Shown one piece after another: positions 32,570 to 41,631 of a stretch of DNA of 49,175 bases. The DNA is from Kiritimatiellia bacterium. GTDB lineage: Bacteria; Verrucomicrobiota; Kiritimatiellia; RFP12; JAAYLN01. A program made the position numbers and the translations under genes. The first letter of the stretch is position 1. Each line of letters opens with the position of its first letter. A model generated the notes under the pieces. The model saw only the letters and a list, made by a program, of their open reading frames with translations, had not been told where the DNA came from and did no database searches. The stretch is from contig JAGCUY010000072.1 in NCBI GenBank assembly GCA_017962605.1, forward strand, positions 1 to 49,175. The letters are read 5' to 3'.

Positions 32570-33535
32570 ATGGGCCGCCTTCTCACATTTGACTATACCA
32601 GCCCCTTCTTCTACATGGTCACGCTCAAGCGCCGCAAGGGGCTGGCCAGCCTTTCCCGCATCACAGAGGAGGCCGACCCTCCAAGTGATTCCCATGGCCG
32701 GCGGCGCTTTCTGCTCGCCAGCGAGCTTACAATGGCCTTCGCCGGCGCTATCCGCAACTTCGCCGCGAAGAGCCCCGGCCTCTGGCCCATCGAAACCTTC
32801 ATCGTGATGCCCGATCACCTGCACATCCTCTTCCACCTTCGCGAGACTGGCGGGAAAATCGGCCTTCCCGCGCATGTCGAGGCGCTGGCGGCAGAACTTT
32901 CACGCCTCTACCACACCATGCGCCCCGGCGAAGATGGCAAGGTCTCGCTTGAAGCCTCCCCCATATTCGAGCCAGAATGGCACGACTGGATTGTGACACG
33001 CGACGGGCAGCTCGCCGGCTTTACTCAGTATATCCGCGAAAACCCGGAACGCGCCTGGCGCCGCCAGCAGAACAGGCGCTTCTTCACGCAGGTCGGGCGC
33101 CTCAGCTTCGCGGGGCGCGAATGGTTCGCCTACGGCAATCCGGACATTCTAACCCTTCCCGTTCTCGCCCCCTTCCGCTGCTCCCGCTCCTGGGAGAAAG
33201 GCGGCAGGGAGTGGAACGAGGCTATCGCAAGCGCCGGGCGAATCGGTCCCGGCGGCGCAGGGGTCGGCACCTTCATGAGCCCTTGCGAGAAGGATTGCGG
33301 CAATGCCATCTACAAGACCGGAGGGGCCTTTGTGGTGCTGTCGCCGGAGGGCTTTGGAGAGCGCTGGCACCCGCCACGCAACAGGGAGAGGCTCTGCGCC
33401 GACGGGAGGATGCTTTACCTTTCGCTCTATGAGCCGCAGGCCGCGCGCCCCGACAACGCCACACTCCACCACCGCTGTCACGAAATGGGCGACATTGTCA
33501 TGGCGGCGCTGGGAGGATTGGGGAAGGAACGCTGA
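32570..33535 (+). CDS. RAYT (REP-associated Y1 transposase) with a DprA-like C-terminal extension
   Basis: 321-residue protein. Residues 1-175 are the Y1_Tnp HUH nuclease: VMPDHLHILF with the His83-x-His85 metal pair, and catalytic Tyr154 in QYIRENPERAW. Residues about 185-315 are an added domain with FMSPCEKDCGNAIYKTGG, VVLSPEGFGERWHPP, ERLCADGRML and YLSLYEP, resembling a DprA/lysine-decarboxylase-like Rossmann fold; this is a fold guess from pattern. RAYTs are single-copy transposases thought to spread REP sequences; here the gene is surrounded by copies of a 36-base repeat on both sides. The ATG at 32570 begins the conserved strand. It interrupts an otherwise carbohydrate-related block. 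Confidence 0.85.
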   Translation: MGRLLTFDYTSPFFYMVTLKRRKGLASLSRITEEADPPSDSHGRRRFLLASELTMAFAGAIRNFAAKSPGLWPIETFIVMPDHLHILFHLRETGGKIGLPAHVEALAAELSRLYHTMRPGEDGKVSLEASPIFEPEWHDWIVTRDGQLAGFTQYIRENPERAWRRQQNRRFFTQVGRLSFAGREWFAYGNPDILTLPVLAPFRCSRSWEKGGREWNEAIASAGRIGPGGAGVGTFMSPCEKDCGNAIYKTGGAFVVLSPEGFGERWHPPRNRERLCADGRMLYLSLYEPQAARPDNATLHHRCHEMGDIVMAALGGLGKER

Positions 33536-33553
33536 TTTGCTAAACTCGGATAC
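33532..33553 (+). repeat. Degenerate 36-base repeat unit downstream of RAYT, overlapping a promoter
   Basis: CTGATTTGCTAAACTCGGAT matches the repeat core with GG changed to TA. The change makes TG-n-TAAACT (33538-33546), an extended -10 that could drive the glycosidase gene at 33586. Confidence 0.6.
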
Positions 33554-33585
33554 CTGGACACGACAAAAATAGGGAAACAAACGCC

Positions 33586-36500
33586 ATGAAAAAAGCTGCC
33601 ATAATCACCATTCTCCTCGCCGCCGGCGCCATCGCGGGTGAGCCGCTGTTCGACCTCGACCCCTACTCCATCCGCGAGGAATCGCCGGGCGTTTACCGCA
33701 CGTTCGGCTCGGCCCTCTGCGCCGTCACGAATGCGCCGAACGCGGGAACGCTCACCCTCAAGGCGCGCGTCCGTCCCGAACGCTGCGAATCGCCGCAATG
33801 GGCGGCGCTTGGCATCATCGCCTACTGCTCGACCGACGACTACTGGCAGCTCGCGCTCGTAAAGCCGTCGGATGCCGCCAAAACCGCCGGCAAGCACACC
33901 TTCGAGCTCAAGGCGATGGTTGACAGCGTCTGGGGCGGGGAGAAGAACGTCGCCCGCCGCATCCGCAACAAGCAATCCGGCCAGTGGGAATATGGCCGCG
34001 AATACGACTTAGCGCTCTCATACACGCCTGAACGCATTGAGGGCACCATCACGGAGGCCGAAACTGGCAAAGTCCTCTTCAGCGCCGAATACGAGCGGGC
34101 GGAAGGTGCGCCGCCGTTCGTAGCAACCCGCCCCGCGCTCCGCGTGGACGGCTGGTTCCATGGCGCCATTTCGGAGGTGAGCGCCGTTGGGGGCGAGCCA
34201 TCCGCGATTTCGGGCCTTGCACCCGCCGCTCCCGGAAACGCGGGCGGCCAGCCCAATGGTCTTGCACCCGCCGCTCCTGCGGCGGGTCGCGCAGACTTGC
34301 GCGAAAAGCCTTTTATCCCCTCCGGCCCGGAGACGGGCCTGCGCGGCACCGCGACCGGCTTCTTCCACATGGAGCGCATCGACGGCCGAGACTGGCCAAT
34401 CGACCCGACGGGCCGCGCCGTCATCCTTGCCGGCACCCAGCACATCAAGCCGCAGGGAACCTTCTCCGACGCCGCCGGCTACTCGCCATACGGGCGCTTT
34501 GTGGCCACGAACTACCCCTCCGTTGACGCCTGGGCCGACGAGACGCTCGCCCGCCTCAATGACTGGGGCTTCACGATGCTCGGCAACGCCTGCGCCCTCG
34601 GCGTCCTATCGCACAAGACCCTCCCGCACGTCAAAAACCTCCAGATGGGCCAGCGCGTTTCGCGCGGCGACCCCGACTGGTACATCCGCGAGTGGGGCTT
34701 CAAGCCATGCTCGGCCCTGCCGAATGTCTTTCACCCCGATTTCGCAGCCACTTGCGAATGGCGCGCCCGCGAAATGTGCGCACCCTACAAGGACGACCCG
34801 TGGCTCATCGGCTGGTTCATCGACAACGAGCTGGCGTGGTGGGGCACCAGCAAGCGCATCGAGTCAACCGGCGTTTACGCCCTCGTCTCCAAGCTCCCCA
34901 AGACCCACTCCGCGCGCAAGGTCCTCGACGCCTTTCTCGCCGAACGCGGACTCACCGTCGGCCCGGATGTCCCCAGGGAGGCCAAAATCGACTTCCTGCG
35001 CCTCTACGCCCACACCTACTACGAAAAGACCACGGCCGCCATCCGCAAGGCCGACCCCAACCACATGATCCTCGGCAGCCGCTACGCTGGCCTGGACGGC
35101 GCGGCGCCAGTCGTTTGGGAAGAGGCCGGCAAGTTCTGCGACGTCGTCACCTTCAACTGCTACCCGTGGGCCGACCTTGACCGCGGGATCGTCCTCGACG
35201 CCGAGGGCGGAGTTCCCATGGCTGAGCGCCTGCGCGAGTATTACGGCTACGCGAAAGCCCCGCTCATGGTCACGGAATGGAGCTTCCCGGCGCTGGACCA
35301 CGGCCATCCGTGCCTGGTGGGCGCCGGCCAGCGCTTCCGCACTCAGAAGGAGCGCGTCGAGGCCACGATGCTATTCGCGAAAACCCTCCTCGCCGACCCC
35401 CATGTGGCGGGCTATGACTACTTCAAGTGGAACGACCAGCCGAAGACCGGCTCCTCGCGCTTTGCCCCGGAAGATTGCAACTACGGGCTAGTTAACGACT
35501 TCGGCGTTCCCTACGAGGGCATCACGCAGGCCTTTAAGGAACTCCACGCAAACCTCGTGCGGTGGCGCACCGCGCCGCAGGAAAGCGGCCTTTCGCGCAA
35601 GTCTGCGCGACCCGGCGCGGGAGCGCCGGGTGCAAAACCCTCCGAGCGTGAGCGATTCTTCGCGGAGGCCATGGACAAGCGACAAGCGACAGGCGACAAG
35701 CAGCCGGCCTTTGACCTTCGGCCGGATGGGTCATGGGTTCTCTCCAATGGGCTGCTGCGGCTTTCCGGCCGCATTGGCGACAAGTGGATGGCAAGCCAGG
35801 TCGCCTTTGCGGACGGCAAGCCGGTCGGCCGCCTTGGCGCCCTGCTCGCGGCGGAGGACAACGACTTCTACAAGTGGATCGACACGACCCGCCTCGCCGA
35901 TGTGTCATTCAGCCGTGACGATGCAACCGGAGCCGGGGCCGTCTTGCTGCGGGCCCTCGGCGGCCGCGCCGCAGATCTTGCGGCAGGCGCTCCCGAGCCC
36001 GCACTTGCGGATTCCCCGCCCGAAATCGACGCGGAGACTCCCCTCTCCTTCGCCATCACGCTGCGCGTGACGCTTCTGCCGGGATGTCCGGACGCCCTTG
36101 TGGAACTCGTGAGCCTTGAAAACCTTGGCGAAGCGCCACTCCTCGCAAGCGCACTATACATGCGGGCCTTCTCCTTCGAGAAGCAGGAACGCGGGCGGCC
36201 CGCCTCTGTGCCAAATCTGTGGAGCGCACGGAAAACCGCCTCCTGGACCTTGCCCGGCGGAGGGGAGTGGGGCTTCTCCACCATTGACAGCTCGGTGCGG
36301 AAATACCGCTTCTTCGTCACGCCAAATGGCGTCCAGCATCCCGACGCGGCATACTCGCCGGTGCTCGAAGGCAAGACCTTCACCGTCGCCCCTGGCGAAA
36401 CCTGGCACGCCACCGTCCCGATGGCTGCGACGCTTTTCTGCAGCTCCAAAACCGCCGAACAGCAGAATACCCCATCCGCTTCCCCATACGGCGTCTGCGC

Positions 36501-38337
36501 CCACCTGCACCGGGTGAATGACCCCGCCGAGCGGGCGGATGAGTGCGCCCGCATCGCGGCGACCGGAATTACCCGCGTTCGCTTTGACTTCGAGTGGTGG
36601 CGCATCCAAAAAGCCTGCGGCGCCCCCTTCGATTTCTCCCACTACGACAACTGCGTCGCGGACGCCGAGGCGCAGGGACTCACGCCGCTGCCCATTCTCT
36701 TCGACATCCCCAAGTGGGCCGATCCGGTGTGGGAGCACCTTGAAGAGTGGGGCGCCTTCATCGAGGCCGTCGTCGCGCACTACGGCGACAGGCTCCCTGA
36801 AATCGAGATTTGGAACGAGGAGAACCACCGCCACTTCTGGAAGCACGAGCCCAGCCCGGAGAACTACCTCGCCACGCTGCGCACCGCCTACGAGGCCGCG
36901 AAACGCGCCAACCCGCGCATCCGCGTCCTATTTGGCGGCACGGCCGGTGTGCCGATGGATTTCATCGAGGGCGTTTACAAGGCCGGCGGCGCGCCATACT
37001 TCGATGCGATGAACATCCACCCATACAGCCACCCGCGCCAGCCCGAAGGCAACCTTGATGTGAAGCTGGAGGCTGTTCGCGCCTTGATGGCCAAATACGG
37101 CGACGCCGAGAAGCCAATCGCCATCACAGAACTCGGCTGGCCCACGCATGATGCGCGTCTTGGCGCGGTGAATGTCCTGCGCGCCGGGCTAAGGCTGGCG
37201 CGGCCGGAGCAGAAGGTCTGGCAAGTCGCCTACGCCGCCACTCAGCCTGGTCAGGATGGCGGCCTGCCGCGCGAGGAGGCCGAGGCAATCGAGGCGGCCC
37301 TGCCCGCGGGCTCCACTTGCGAGGCCTGCTTCGGCGCCCGCCTCCGCGAGCGTCTCGCCGCCGGCGACCTTGATGCTGTCATCTACCCCTTTGACGAAAC
37401 CTTCCCGGAAGATACGGCCGAAGAAGTGATTGCCTTTGTCAATGCGGGAGGCGTTCTCGTCGATGCTGGCGGGATGCCGATGTGGAGTGGCGTTCACGAG
37501 ACGGCGCCTGGTGTGTTCGTAAGCGGCGGCAAATCGGGGCTTTCTGGAGAGACTGTCCGTAAGCGGCTCGGCATTGACGTCTCGGCCTGGTGGATTGATT
37601 CGGCGCTGACGAACGCCTACGTCAAGGCCAACCCAAGCGAAGCGGCGAAGGCCGCCGGCTATCTGGGTGATCCCGCAGGCGAGGATGCCGATCGCTTTCA
37701 GACGCCGCGCCTGATGGGGCCGGGTGACGAGTTCATACCGCTGCTTGTAGCGAAGGACGCGAAAGGCCGTGACGCCGTTGCGGCGTCTGTGATAAGGCGC
37801 GATGGCGGGCGGCGCGGGTGCGTGGTCGTTTCGGGGCTGAGGCCGCGCGGAGCGTTTGGCACCAATTCTGAAGACAACCAGGCGCGCTACCTTGTGCGGG
37901 CCATGGCGATTTGCTTTGCAGAGGGGGTGGAGTCATACTACTGGTATGAGTTCCGGGGAAGGGAAATCGACCCGCAATACAGCGAACACCACTTCGGCCT
38001 AACGCACCAGAATTTCTCGCCGAAGCCGGCGTGGGGCGCCTACCGCAATTTCGTCCTTGCGCGACCGGCGGGGTCGGTGCAGACGCCTGGCGCATGGCAT
38101 GACGAGGCGCGCCAGTTTTTCTTCCCGCAGTGGACGCGCCCGGACGGTGTGAAAGCGGGGGTCATCTGGAAGACCGGAGCGGCGGAACGCATTCCTCTTA
38201 AGTTCACCGGCGACGACATCCGCTTCCGCAGTTTTACCGGGCGCACTATGAAGCCCGTCCGCTCGGAGAGTGGCACATGGCTTGTGCCAGTTTCCGACAG
38301 CCCCGTGTTTTTTGAAGGCGGCGCGCTGGTTTTCTAA
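33586..38337 (+). CDS. Secreted protein with two clan GH-A glycoside hydrolase barrels
   Basis: 1583 residues; signal peptide 1-18. Region 20-205 is beta-rich. Barrel 1 (about 245-665) begins TGFFHMERIDGRDWPIDPTG as in agarase-like GH50 relatives, with Glu415 (acid/base, WFIDNE) and Glu564 (nucleophile, VTEWSF). A beta module follows (about 690-960). Barrel 2 (from about 965; GH39/GH5-like) has Glu1078 (IEIWNEEN) and Glu1182 (AITELGWP). After Glu1182 an amidotransferase-like insert (about 1225-1440, VIAFVNAGGVLVDAGGMP) interrupts barrel 2, which then closes with SYYWYEFRG. Substrate is unknown; family numbers are tentative. Barrel 1 is flanked by inverted copies of a palindromic repeat (34212-34309 and 35589-35640). 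The ATG has a GGGAAACAA site and an extended -10 promoter at 33538. Confidence 0.85.
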   Translation: MKKAAIITILLAAGAIAGEPLFDLDPYSIREESPGVYRTFGSALCAVTNAPNAGTLTLKARVRPERCESPQWAALGIIAYCSTDDYWQLALVKPSDAAKTAGKHTFELKAMVDSVWGGEKNVARRIRNKQSGQWEYGREYDLALSYTPERIEGTITEAETGKVLFSAEYERAEGAPPFVATRPALRVDGWFHGAISEVSAVGGEPSAISGLAPAAPGNAGGQPNGLAPAAPAAGRADLREKPFIPSGPETGLRGTATGFFHMERIDGRDWPIDPTGRAVILAGTQHIKPQGTFSDAAGYSPYGRFVATNYPSVDAWADETLARLNDWGFTMLGNACALGVLSHKTLPHVKNLQMGQRVSRGDPDWYIREWGFKPCSALPNVFHPDFAATCEWRAREMCAPYKDDPWLIGWFIDNELAWWGTSKRIESTGVYALVSKLPKTHSARKVLDAFLAERGLTVGPDVPREAKIDFLRLYAHTYYEKTTAAIRKADPNHMILGSRYAGLDGAAPVVWEEAGKFCDVVTFNCYPWADLDRGIVLDAEGGVPMAERLREYYGYAKAPLMVTEWSFPALDHGHPCLVGAGQRFRTQKERVEATMLFAKTLLADPHVAGYDYFKWNDQPKTGSSRFAPEDCNYGLVNDFGVPYEGITQAFKELHANLVRWRTAPQESGLSRKSARPGAGAPGAKPSERERFFAEAMDKRQATGDKQPAFDLRPDGSWVLSNGLLRLSGRIGDKWMASQVAFADGKPVGRLGALLAAEDNDFYKWIDTTRLADVSFSRDDATGAGAVLLRALGGRAADLAAGAPEPALADSPPEIDAETPLSFAITLRVTLLPGCPDALVELVSLENLGEAPLLASALYMRAFSFEKQERGRPASVPNLWSARKTASWTLPGGGEWGFSTIDSSVRKYRFFVTPNGVQHPDAAYSPVLEGKTFTVAPGETWHATVPMAATLFCSSKTAEQQNTPSASPYGVCAHLHRVNDPAERADECARIAATGITRVRFDFEWWRIQKACGAPFDFSHYDNCVADAEAQGLTPLPILFDIPKWADPVWEHLEEWGAFIEAVVAHYGDRLPEIEIWNEENHRHFWKHEPSPENYLATLRTAYEAAKRANPRIRVLFGGTAGVPMDFIEGVYKAGGAPYFDAMNIHPYSHPRQPEGNLDVKLEAVRALMAKYGDAEKPIAITELGWPTHDARLGAVNVLRAGLRLARPEQKVWQVAYAATQPGQDGGLPREEAEAIEAALPAGSTCEACFGARLRERLAAGDLDAVIYPFDETFPEDTAEEVIAFVNAGGVLVDAGGMPMWSGVHETAPGVFVSGGKSGLSGETVRKRLGIDVSAWWIDSALTNAYVKANPSEAAKAAGYLGDPAGEDADRFQTPRLMGPGDEFIPLLVAKDAKGRDAVAASVIRRDGGRRGCVVVSGLRPRGAFGTNSEDNQARYLVRAMAICFAEGVESYYWYEFRGREIDPQYSEHHFGLTHQNFSPKPAWGAYRNFVLARPAGSVQTPGAWHDEARQFFFPQWTRPDGVKAGVIWKTGAAERIPLKFTGDDIRFRSFTGRTMKPVRSESGTWLVPVSDSPVFFEGGALVF
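34212..34309 (+). repeat. Palindromic repeat type B, one partial and one full copy, in frame
   Basis: Two adjacent copies (34212-34250 and 34259-34309) of CTTGCACCCGCCGCTCC text. The full copy has hairpins ACCCGCCGC-TCCT-GCGGCGGGT and CGCGCA-GACT-TGCGCG. Translated as an Ala/Pro/Gly linker before barrel 1. Confidence 0.85.
35589..35640 (-). repeat. Palindromic repeat type B, inverted copy, in frame
   Basis: The reverse complement matches 34259-34309 (TTGCACCCGGCGCTCC, CGCGCAGACTTGCGCGAAA). It codes for the linker just after barrel 1. Confidence 0.85.
35674..35701 (+). repeat. Heptamer array (GACAAGC) x4 inside the glycosidase gene
   Basis: Four units GACAAGC, GACAAGC, GACAGGC, GACAAGC in exact 7-base phase, within the linker after barrel 1. 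Not a multiple of three per unit, so unit gain or loss would shift the frame. The same heptamer occurs at 39750-39763. Confidence 0.9.
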
Positions 38338-38346
38338 AGTCATCAA

Positions 38347-38375
38347 CCCCCTTCAAGATTTGCGTTGAAAGGGGG
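38347..38375. terminator. Hairpin CCCCCTTCAA / TTGAAAGGGGG between glycosidase and HD gene
   Basis: Ten paired bases with one bulge and an 8-base loop, 9 bases after the glycosidase stop. No T-run follows. It overlaps the -35 box of the next promoter, so it could act as a terminator, an operator, or both. Confidence 0.5.
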
Positions 38376-38388
38376 AATGGTGTAGAAT
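38360..38388 (+). promoter_or_regulatory. Promoter of the HD phosphodiesterase gene (TTGCGT-N17-TAGAAT)
   Basis: TTGCGT (38360-38365) and TAGAAT (38383-38388), 17-base spacer. The predicted +1 is 38395, one base before ATG 38396. The earlier ATG at 38387 lies inside the -10 box and therefore cannot be in the transcript. Confidence 0.7.
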
Positions 38389-38395
38389 GTCGGCA

Positions 38396-39748
38396 ATGTC
38401 CGAGAACCAAATTCTGAAGACTTCCACGATGCGCAAGGAGAGGGTGGCGCGGCAGCGCGCCGCCCAGGCTCCAAGGGAGGCACATTCCTCTATTGGGTCG
38501 GCGCTGGGCGGTGTGCGCCTTATCACGCAGGCCGTGGTGGCGTCACTTCTTCTAGCCTTCTGCCAGCGGGAGCTGGTGGGGCTGGTCGTCAACTGGCTTG
38601 CTCTGGAGAGTTTCACCGGCGAGCAGAGTCTGGCGCTCTTCTCCTTTGTGACCATCCCGTTTGTCGTGACGGTGCTGCATGGCCCGAGGCCGGCCGTTGC
38701 GGCAGGCACCATCGCGTCGCTAATCCTATGGGCGGCGACTCACTTCAATCCCTGCACCCTTGTCTCGTCGTTCTCCGGGGTTGTCCTGATGGCGGCTTTG
38801 GCGCGGCGCGTTCGCAAGGTTTCTGACTTGGCCGTATTCGCACTTGACGTCTTCCTCCTTCAATCGGTGGGGAGCCTCGCCATGGTTGCGCTCCGCAACA
38901 AATTCGCCCCGGAACTGGACGCCTGCGAGGCATGGCAGATCGGCGCTTTGGCAATAAACTCCTTCTTGGCGGTGCCGGTTTCTCTCATGGCCGCACTCCC
39001 GCTTGCGGAGCGCTTTTCGGGCTGCACCAGTGACTACACCCTTGCCACTTACGCCAATCTGGAGAATACCCTTTTAGAGCGGCTCTCCCGCGAGGCCCCC
39101 GGGACATACGGCCATTCAATGGTGGTCGCGGACCTTGCCGCAGCCGCTGCGGAGACGATTGGCGCCAACCCGCTTCTGGCGCGGCTCGGCGGCTACTACC
39201 ACGATGTCGGCAAGCTTTCCAACCCCAGGTTCTTCATGGAGAACCAGACCCTTCTGGGCAACCCCCACGACACACTTCCGCCCTCGATCAGCGCCATGAT
39301 AGTGGCGAGCCATGTGAAGGACGGGTCGATTCTCGCGCGGGACAACGGCCTCCCGCCGCCCATTGCGCGGATCATCGCCTCGCACCACGGCACCACGGCC
39401 ATGGAGTGGTTTAGGCGAAAGGCCATTAAACAGGCCGCCGAAAAGGGCGAGCCGGCGGCTGCCGACGAATGGCCATACCGCTACGCCGGCCCCGTTCCCG
39501 AATCTCGCGAGGAGACGATAGTCTCGTTGGCCGACACCGTCGAGGCGGCGTCACGCTCCATAGCGGCGCCAACGCGGTCGGATTTGGTCCGTCTCGTGAA
39601 CGGCATCGTGGCGAGCCGTTTCGCCGATGGGCAGCTTGCGCGCAGCGCGCTGTCGTTGAGGGAACTTGAGGAAGTCAAGCGCTCCTTCGTTCTGACACTC
39701 GTGCACCGGCTCCACGTCCGCGCCGCCTACCCCGATCAGCGCAAGTAA
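38396..39748 (+). CDS. PgpH-like membrane HD phosphodiesterase (c-di-AMP type)
   Basis: 450-residue inner membrane protein. Residues about 35-200 contain some five to six hydrophobic helices (VVASLLLAF, LALFSFVTIPFVVTVL, AGTIASLILWAA, AINSFLAVPVSLMAALPLA), followed by a cytosolic HD domain: His240 in HSMVVADLA, His269-Asp270 in YYHDVGKL, SAMIVASHVKDG, IIASHHGTTAMEWF and ETIVSLADTVEAASR. This pattern is that of the 7TM-HD family, which degrades cyclic di-AMP. The usual large N-terminal extracellular domain is missing, so the protein is a short form. Start 38396 (second Met of the open frame) is set by the promoter geometry: +1 falls one base before it and no Shine-Dalgarno is present. Confidence 0.85.
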   Translation: MSENQILKTSTMRKERVARQRAAQAPREAHSSIGSALGGVRLITQAVVASLLLAFCQRELVGLVVNWLALESFTGEQSLALFSFVTIPFVVTVLHGPRPAVAAGTIASLILWAATHFNPCTLVSSFSGVVLMAALARRVRKVSDLAVFALDVFLLQSVGSLAMVALRNKFAPELDACEAWQIGALAINSFLAVPVSLMAALPLAERFSGCTSDYTLATYANLENTLLERLSREAPGTYGHSMVVADLAAAAAETIGANPLLARLGGYYHDVGKLSNPRFFMENQTLLGNPHDTLPPSISAMIVASHVKDGSILARDNGLPPPIARIIASHHGTTAMEWFRRKAIKQAAEKGEPAAADEWPYRYAGPVPESREETIVSLADTVEAASRSIAAPTRSDLVRLVNGIVASRFADGQLARSALSLRELEEVKRSFVLTLVHRLHVRAAYPDQRK

Positions 39749-39749
39749 C

Positions 39750-39836
39750 GACAAGCGACAAGCGGGACTTGAGGGGCTTGAGAGCTGCCGAATGTCGGCT
39801 GTCTTCCCGCATGTCGCTTGTCGCATGTCGCGTGTT
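39750..39836. repeat. Inverted heptamer arrays (GACAAGC)2 and (GCWTGTC)3-4
   Basis: Two GACAAGC units (39750-39763) face GCATGTC, GCTTGTC, GCATGTC, GCGTGTT (39809-39836), the reverse complement type, with 45 bases between; the pair can form a stem. It fills the gap between the HD gene and the rpiB-glyA promoter. Confidence 0.85.
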
Positions 39837-39839
39837 AAC

Positions 39840-39868
39840 TTGCGAAAAGGGGCGCAACAATGTATCAT
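39840..39868 (+). promoter_or_regulatory. Promoter of rpiB-glyA (TTGCGA-N17-TATCAT)
   Basis: TTGCGA (39840-39845) and TATCAT (39863-39868), 17-base spacer, +1 near 39875. A 62-base leader with AGGAG leads to ATG 39937. Confidence 0.72.
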
Positions 39869-39936
39869 TGTTATTGGCGTGAAATGCGCCAGGACCTAGC
39901 AACTTTTTAAGCAATTACCCAGGAGAACCCAAGCAG

Positions 39937-41631
39937 ATGAAAATCGCCTTCGGCTGTGACCACGGTGGCTTCCCCCTCAAAGAGGCCACTATCGCCGCAC
40001 TAAAAACCTATCCCGAAGTCGAGGTCGAAGACCTCGGCACATTTGACCGCGATCCGGTCGATTACTCCGACTACGCCATCGACGTGGCCGAGAAGATCGC
40101 GGAAGGCGCAGTGGAGCGCGGCGTCCTGATCTGCACCACCGGCATCGGCATGGCCATCGCCGCAAACCGCTTCTACGGCGTGCGCGCCGCCCTCTGCGAG
40201 GATGCCGGCGACGCCACGAAGAGCCGCGCCCACAATGACTCCAACGTTCTCGTTCTCCCCTGCATCCACGTGAAGCCAGAGGGCGTGCAGGCGATTGTCG
40301 ACGCCTGGATGAAGACCGAATACACCGGCCGCACGATCGACGGCATGCGCCACGCCCGCCGCCTCGCCAAGCTCGACACGGCCAAGCGCCTCTCCGAGCT
40401 GGCGTGCCTGGCTGGCGTCGATCCCGAAGTCCACGCCGCCATCCGCCGCCACACCGAGCAGGAGGACGCCACCGTCAACCTTATCGCCTCCGAGAACTAC
40501 ACCTCCCGCGCCGTCCGCGAGGCCACTGGCTCGATCCTCACAAACAAATATTCCGAGGGCTATCCCGGCCGCCGCTGGTATGGCGGCTGCACCCACATCG
40601 ACGAGGTCGAGCGCCTGGCCATCGAGCGCGCCAAGCAGCTCTTCGGCGCCGAGCACGCCAACGTCCAGCCGCACTGCGGCGCCTCCGCCAACATGGCCGT
40701 CTATCTGGCGGCCCTCGAACCCGGCGACACCATCCTCTCCATGAGCCTCGACCAGGGCGGGCACCTCTCGCACGGCAGCAAGTTCAACATCTCCGGCAAG
40801 CTCTACAACATCGAGTCCTACACCGTTTCCAAGGAGACCGAGACCCTCGACTACGAAGCGATCGCGGCCAAGGCCCGCGAGGTGAAGCCGCGCCTCATCC
40901 TCGCCGGCGCCAGCGCCTATCCGCGCGCCATCGACTTCGCCAAGTTCCGCGAAATCGCCGACTCCGTCGGGGCGATGCTCCTGGTCGACATGGCGCACAT
41001 CGCTGGCCTCGTGGCCGGCGGCGCGCACGCCAGCCCCGTTCCATACGCCGACTTCGTGACCTCCACGACGCACAAGACCCTGCGCGGCCCGCGCGGCGGC
41101 CTCATCCTCTGCAAGGAGAAATACGCCAAGGCCATTGACCGCGCCGTCTTCCCCGGCCTCCAGGGCGGTCCGCTTGAGAACGTCATCGCCGGCAAGGCCG
41201 TCTGCTTCAAGGAGGCCCTCCAGCCCGAGTTCGCGCAATACGCGGCCCAGATCGTGGCCAACAGCAAGCGCCTCGCGGCCCACCTCCTCACCAACGGCTT
41301 CCGGCTCGTCTCCGGCGGCACCGACAACCACCTCGTCCTCGTTGACATGGCCGCCAGCGGCCTCAACGGCAAGGTGGCGCAGGAGGCCCTCGACGAAGCG
41401 GGCATCATCTGCAACAAGAACGCCATCCCCTACGACACGCTGCCGACCTCCGTCACCTCCGGCATCCGCCTCGGCACGGCCTCCGTGACGACGCGCGGCC
41501 TCAAGGAGGCCGACATGCTCAAGGTCGCAGGGTGGATCTCCAAGATACTGGCCAACATCGGCGACACCAACCTGCGCAAGCGCATTCGCGGCGACGTCAT
41601 CGACTTCATGGCACAGTTCCAGACGCCTTGA
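39937..41631 (+). CDS. Fused ribose-5-phosphate isomerase B / serine hydroxymethyltransferase
   Basis: 564-residue cytosolic fusion. Residues 1-145 are RpiB (ribose-5-P/ribulose-5-P): [23 protein letters not shown], and catalytic Cys66 in [18 protein letters not shown]. Residues about 148-564 are GlyA (serine plus THF to glycine plus 5,10-methylene-THF): [54 protein letters not shown], and the PLP lysine Lys380 in [12 protein letters not shown]. Both domains look complete; no stop or frameshift separates them. rpiB and glyA are neighbours in some genomes, so fusion is a plausible step. It is leadered with an AGGAG site. Its TGA overlaps the TTG start of dus. Confidence 0.93.
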   Translation: MKIAFGCDHGGFPLKEATIAALKTYPEVEVEDLGTFDRDPVDYSDYAIDVAEKIAEGAVERGVLICTTGIGMAIAANRFYGVRAALCEDAGDATKSRAHNDSNVLVLPCIHVKPEGVQAIVDAWMKTEYTGRTIDGMRHARRLAKLDTAKRLSELACLAGVDPEVHAAIRRHTEQEDATVNLIASENYTSRAVREATGSILTNKYSEGYPGRRWYGGCTHIDEVERLAIERAKQLFGAEHANVQPHCGASANMAVYLAALEPGDTILSMSLDQGGHLSHGSKFNISGKLYNIESYTVSKETETLDYEAIAAKAREVKPRLILAGASAYPRAIDFAKFREIADSVGAMLLVDMAHIAGLVAGGAHASPVPYADFVTSTTHKTLRGPRGGLILCKEKYAKAIDRAVFPGLQGGPLENVIAGKAVCFKEALQPEFAQYAAQIVANSKRLAAHLLTNGFRLVSGGTDNHLVLVDMAASGLNGKVAQEALDEAGIICNKNAIPYDTLPTSVTSGIRLGTASVTTRGLKEADMLKVAGWISKILANIGDTNLRKRIRGDVIDFMAQFQTP

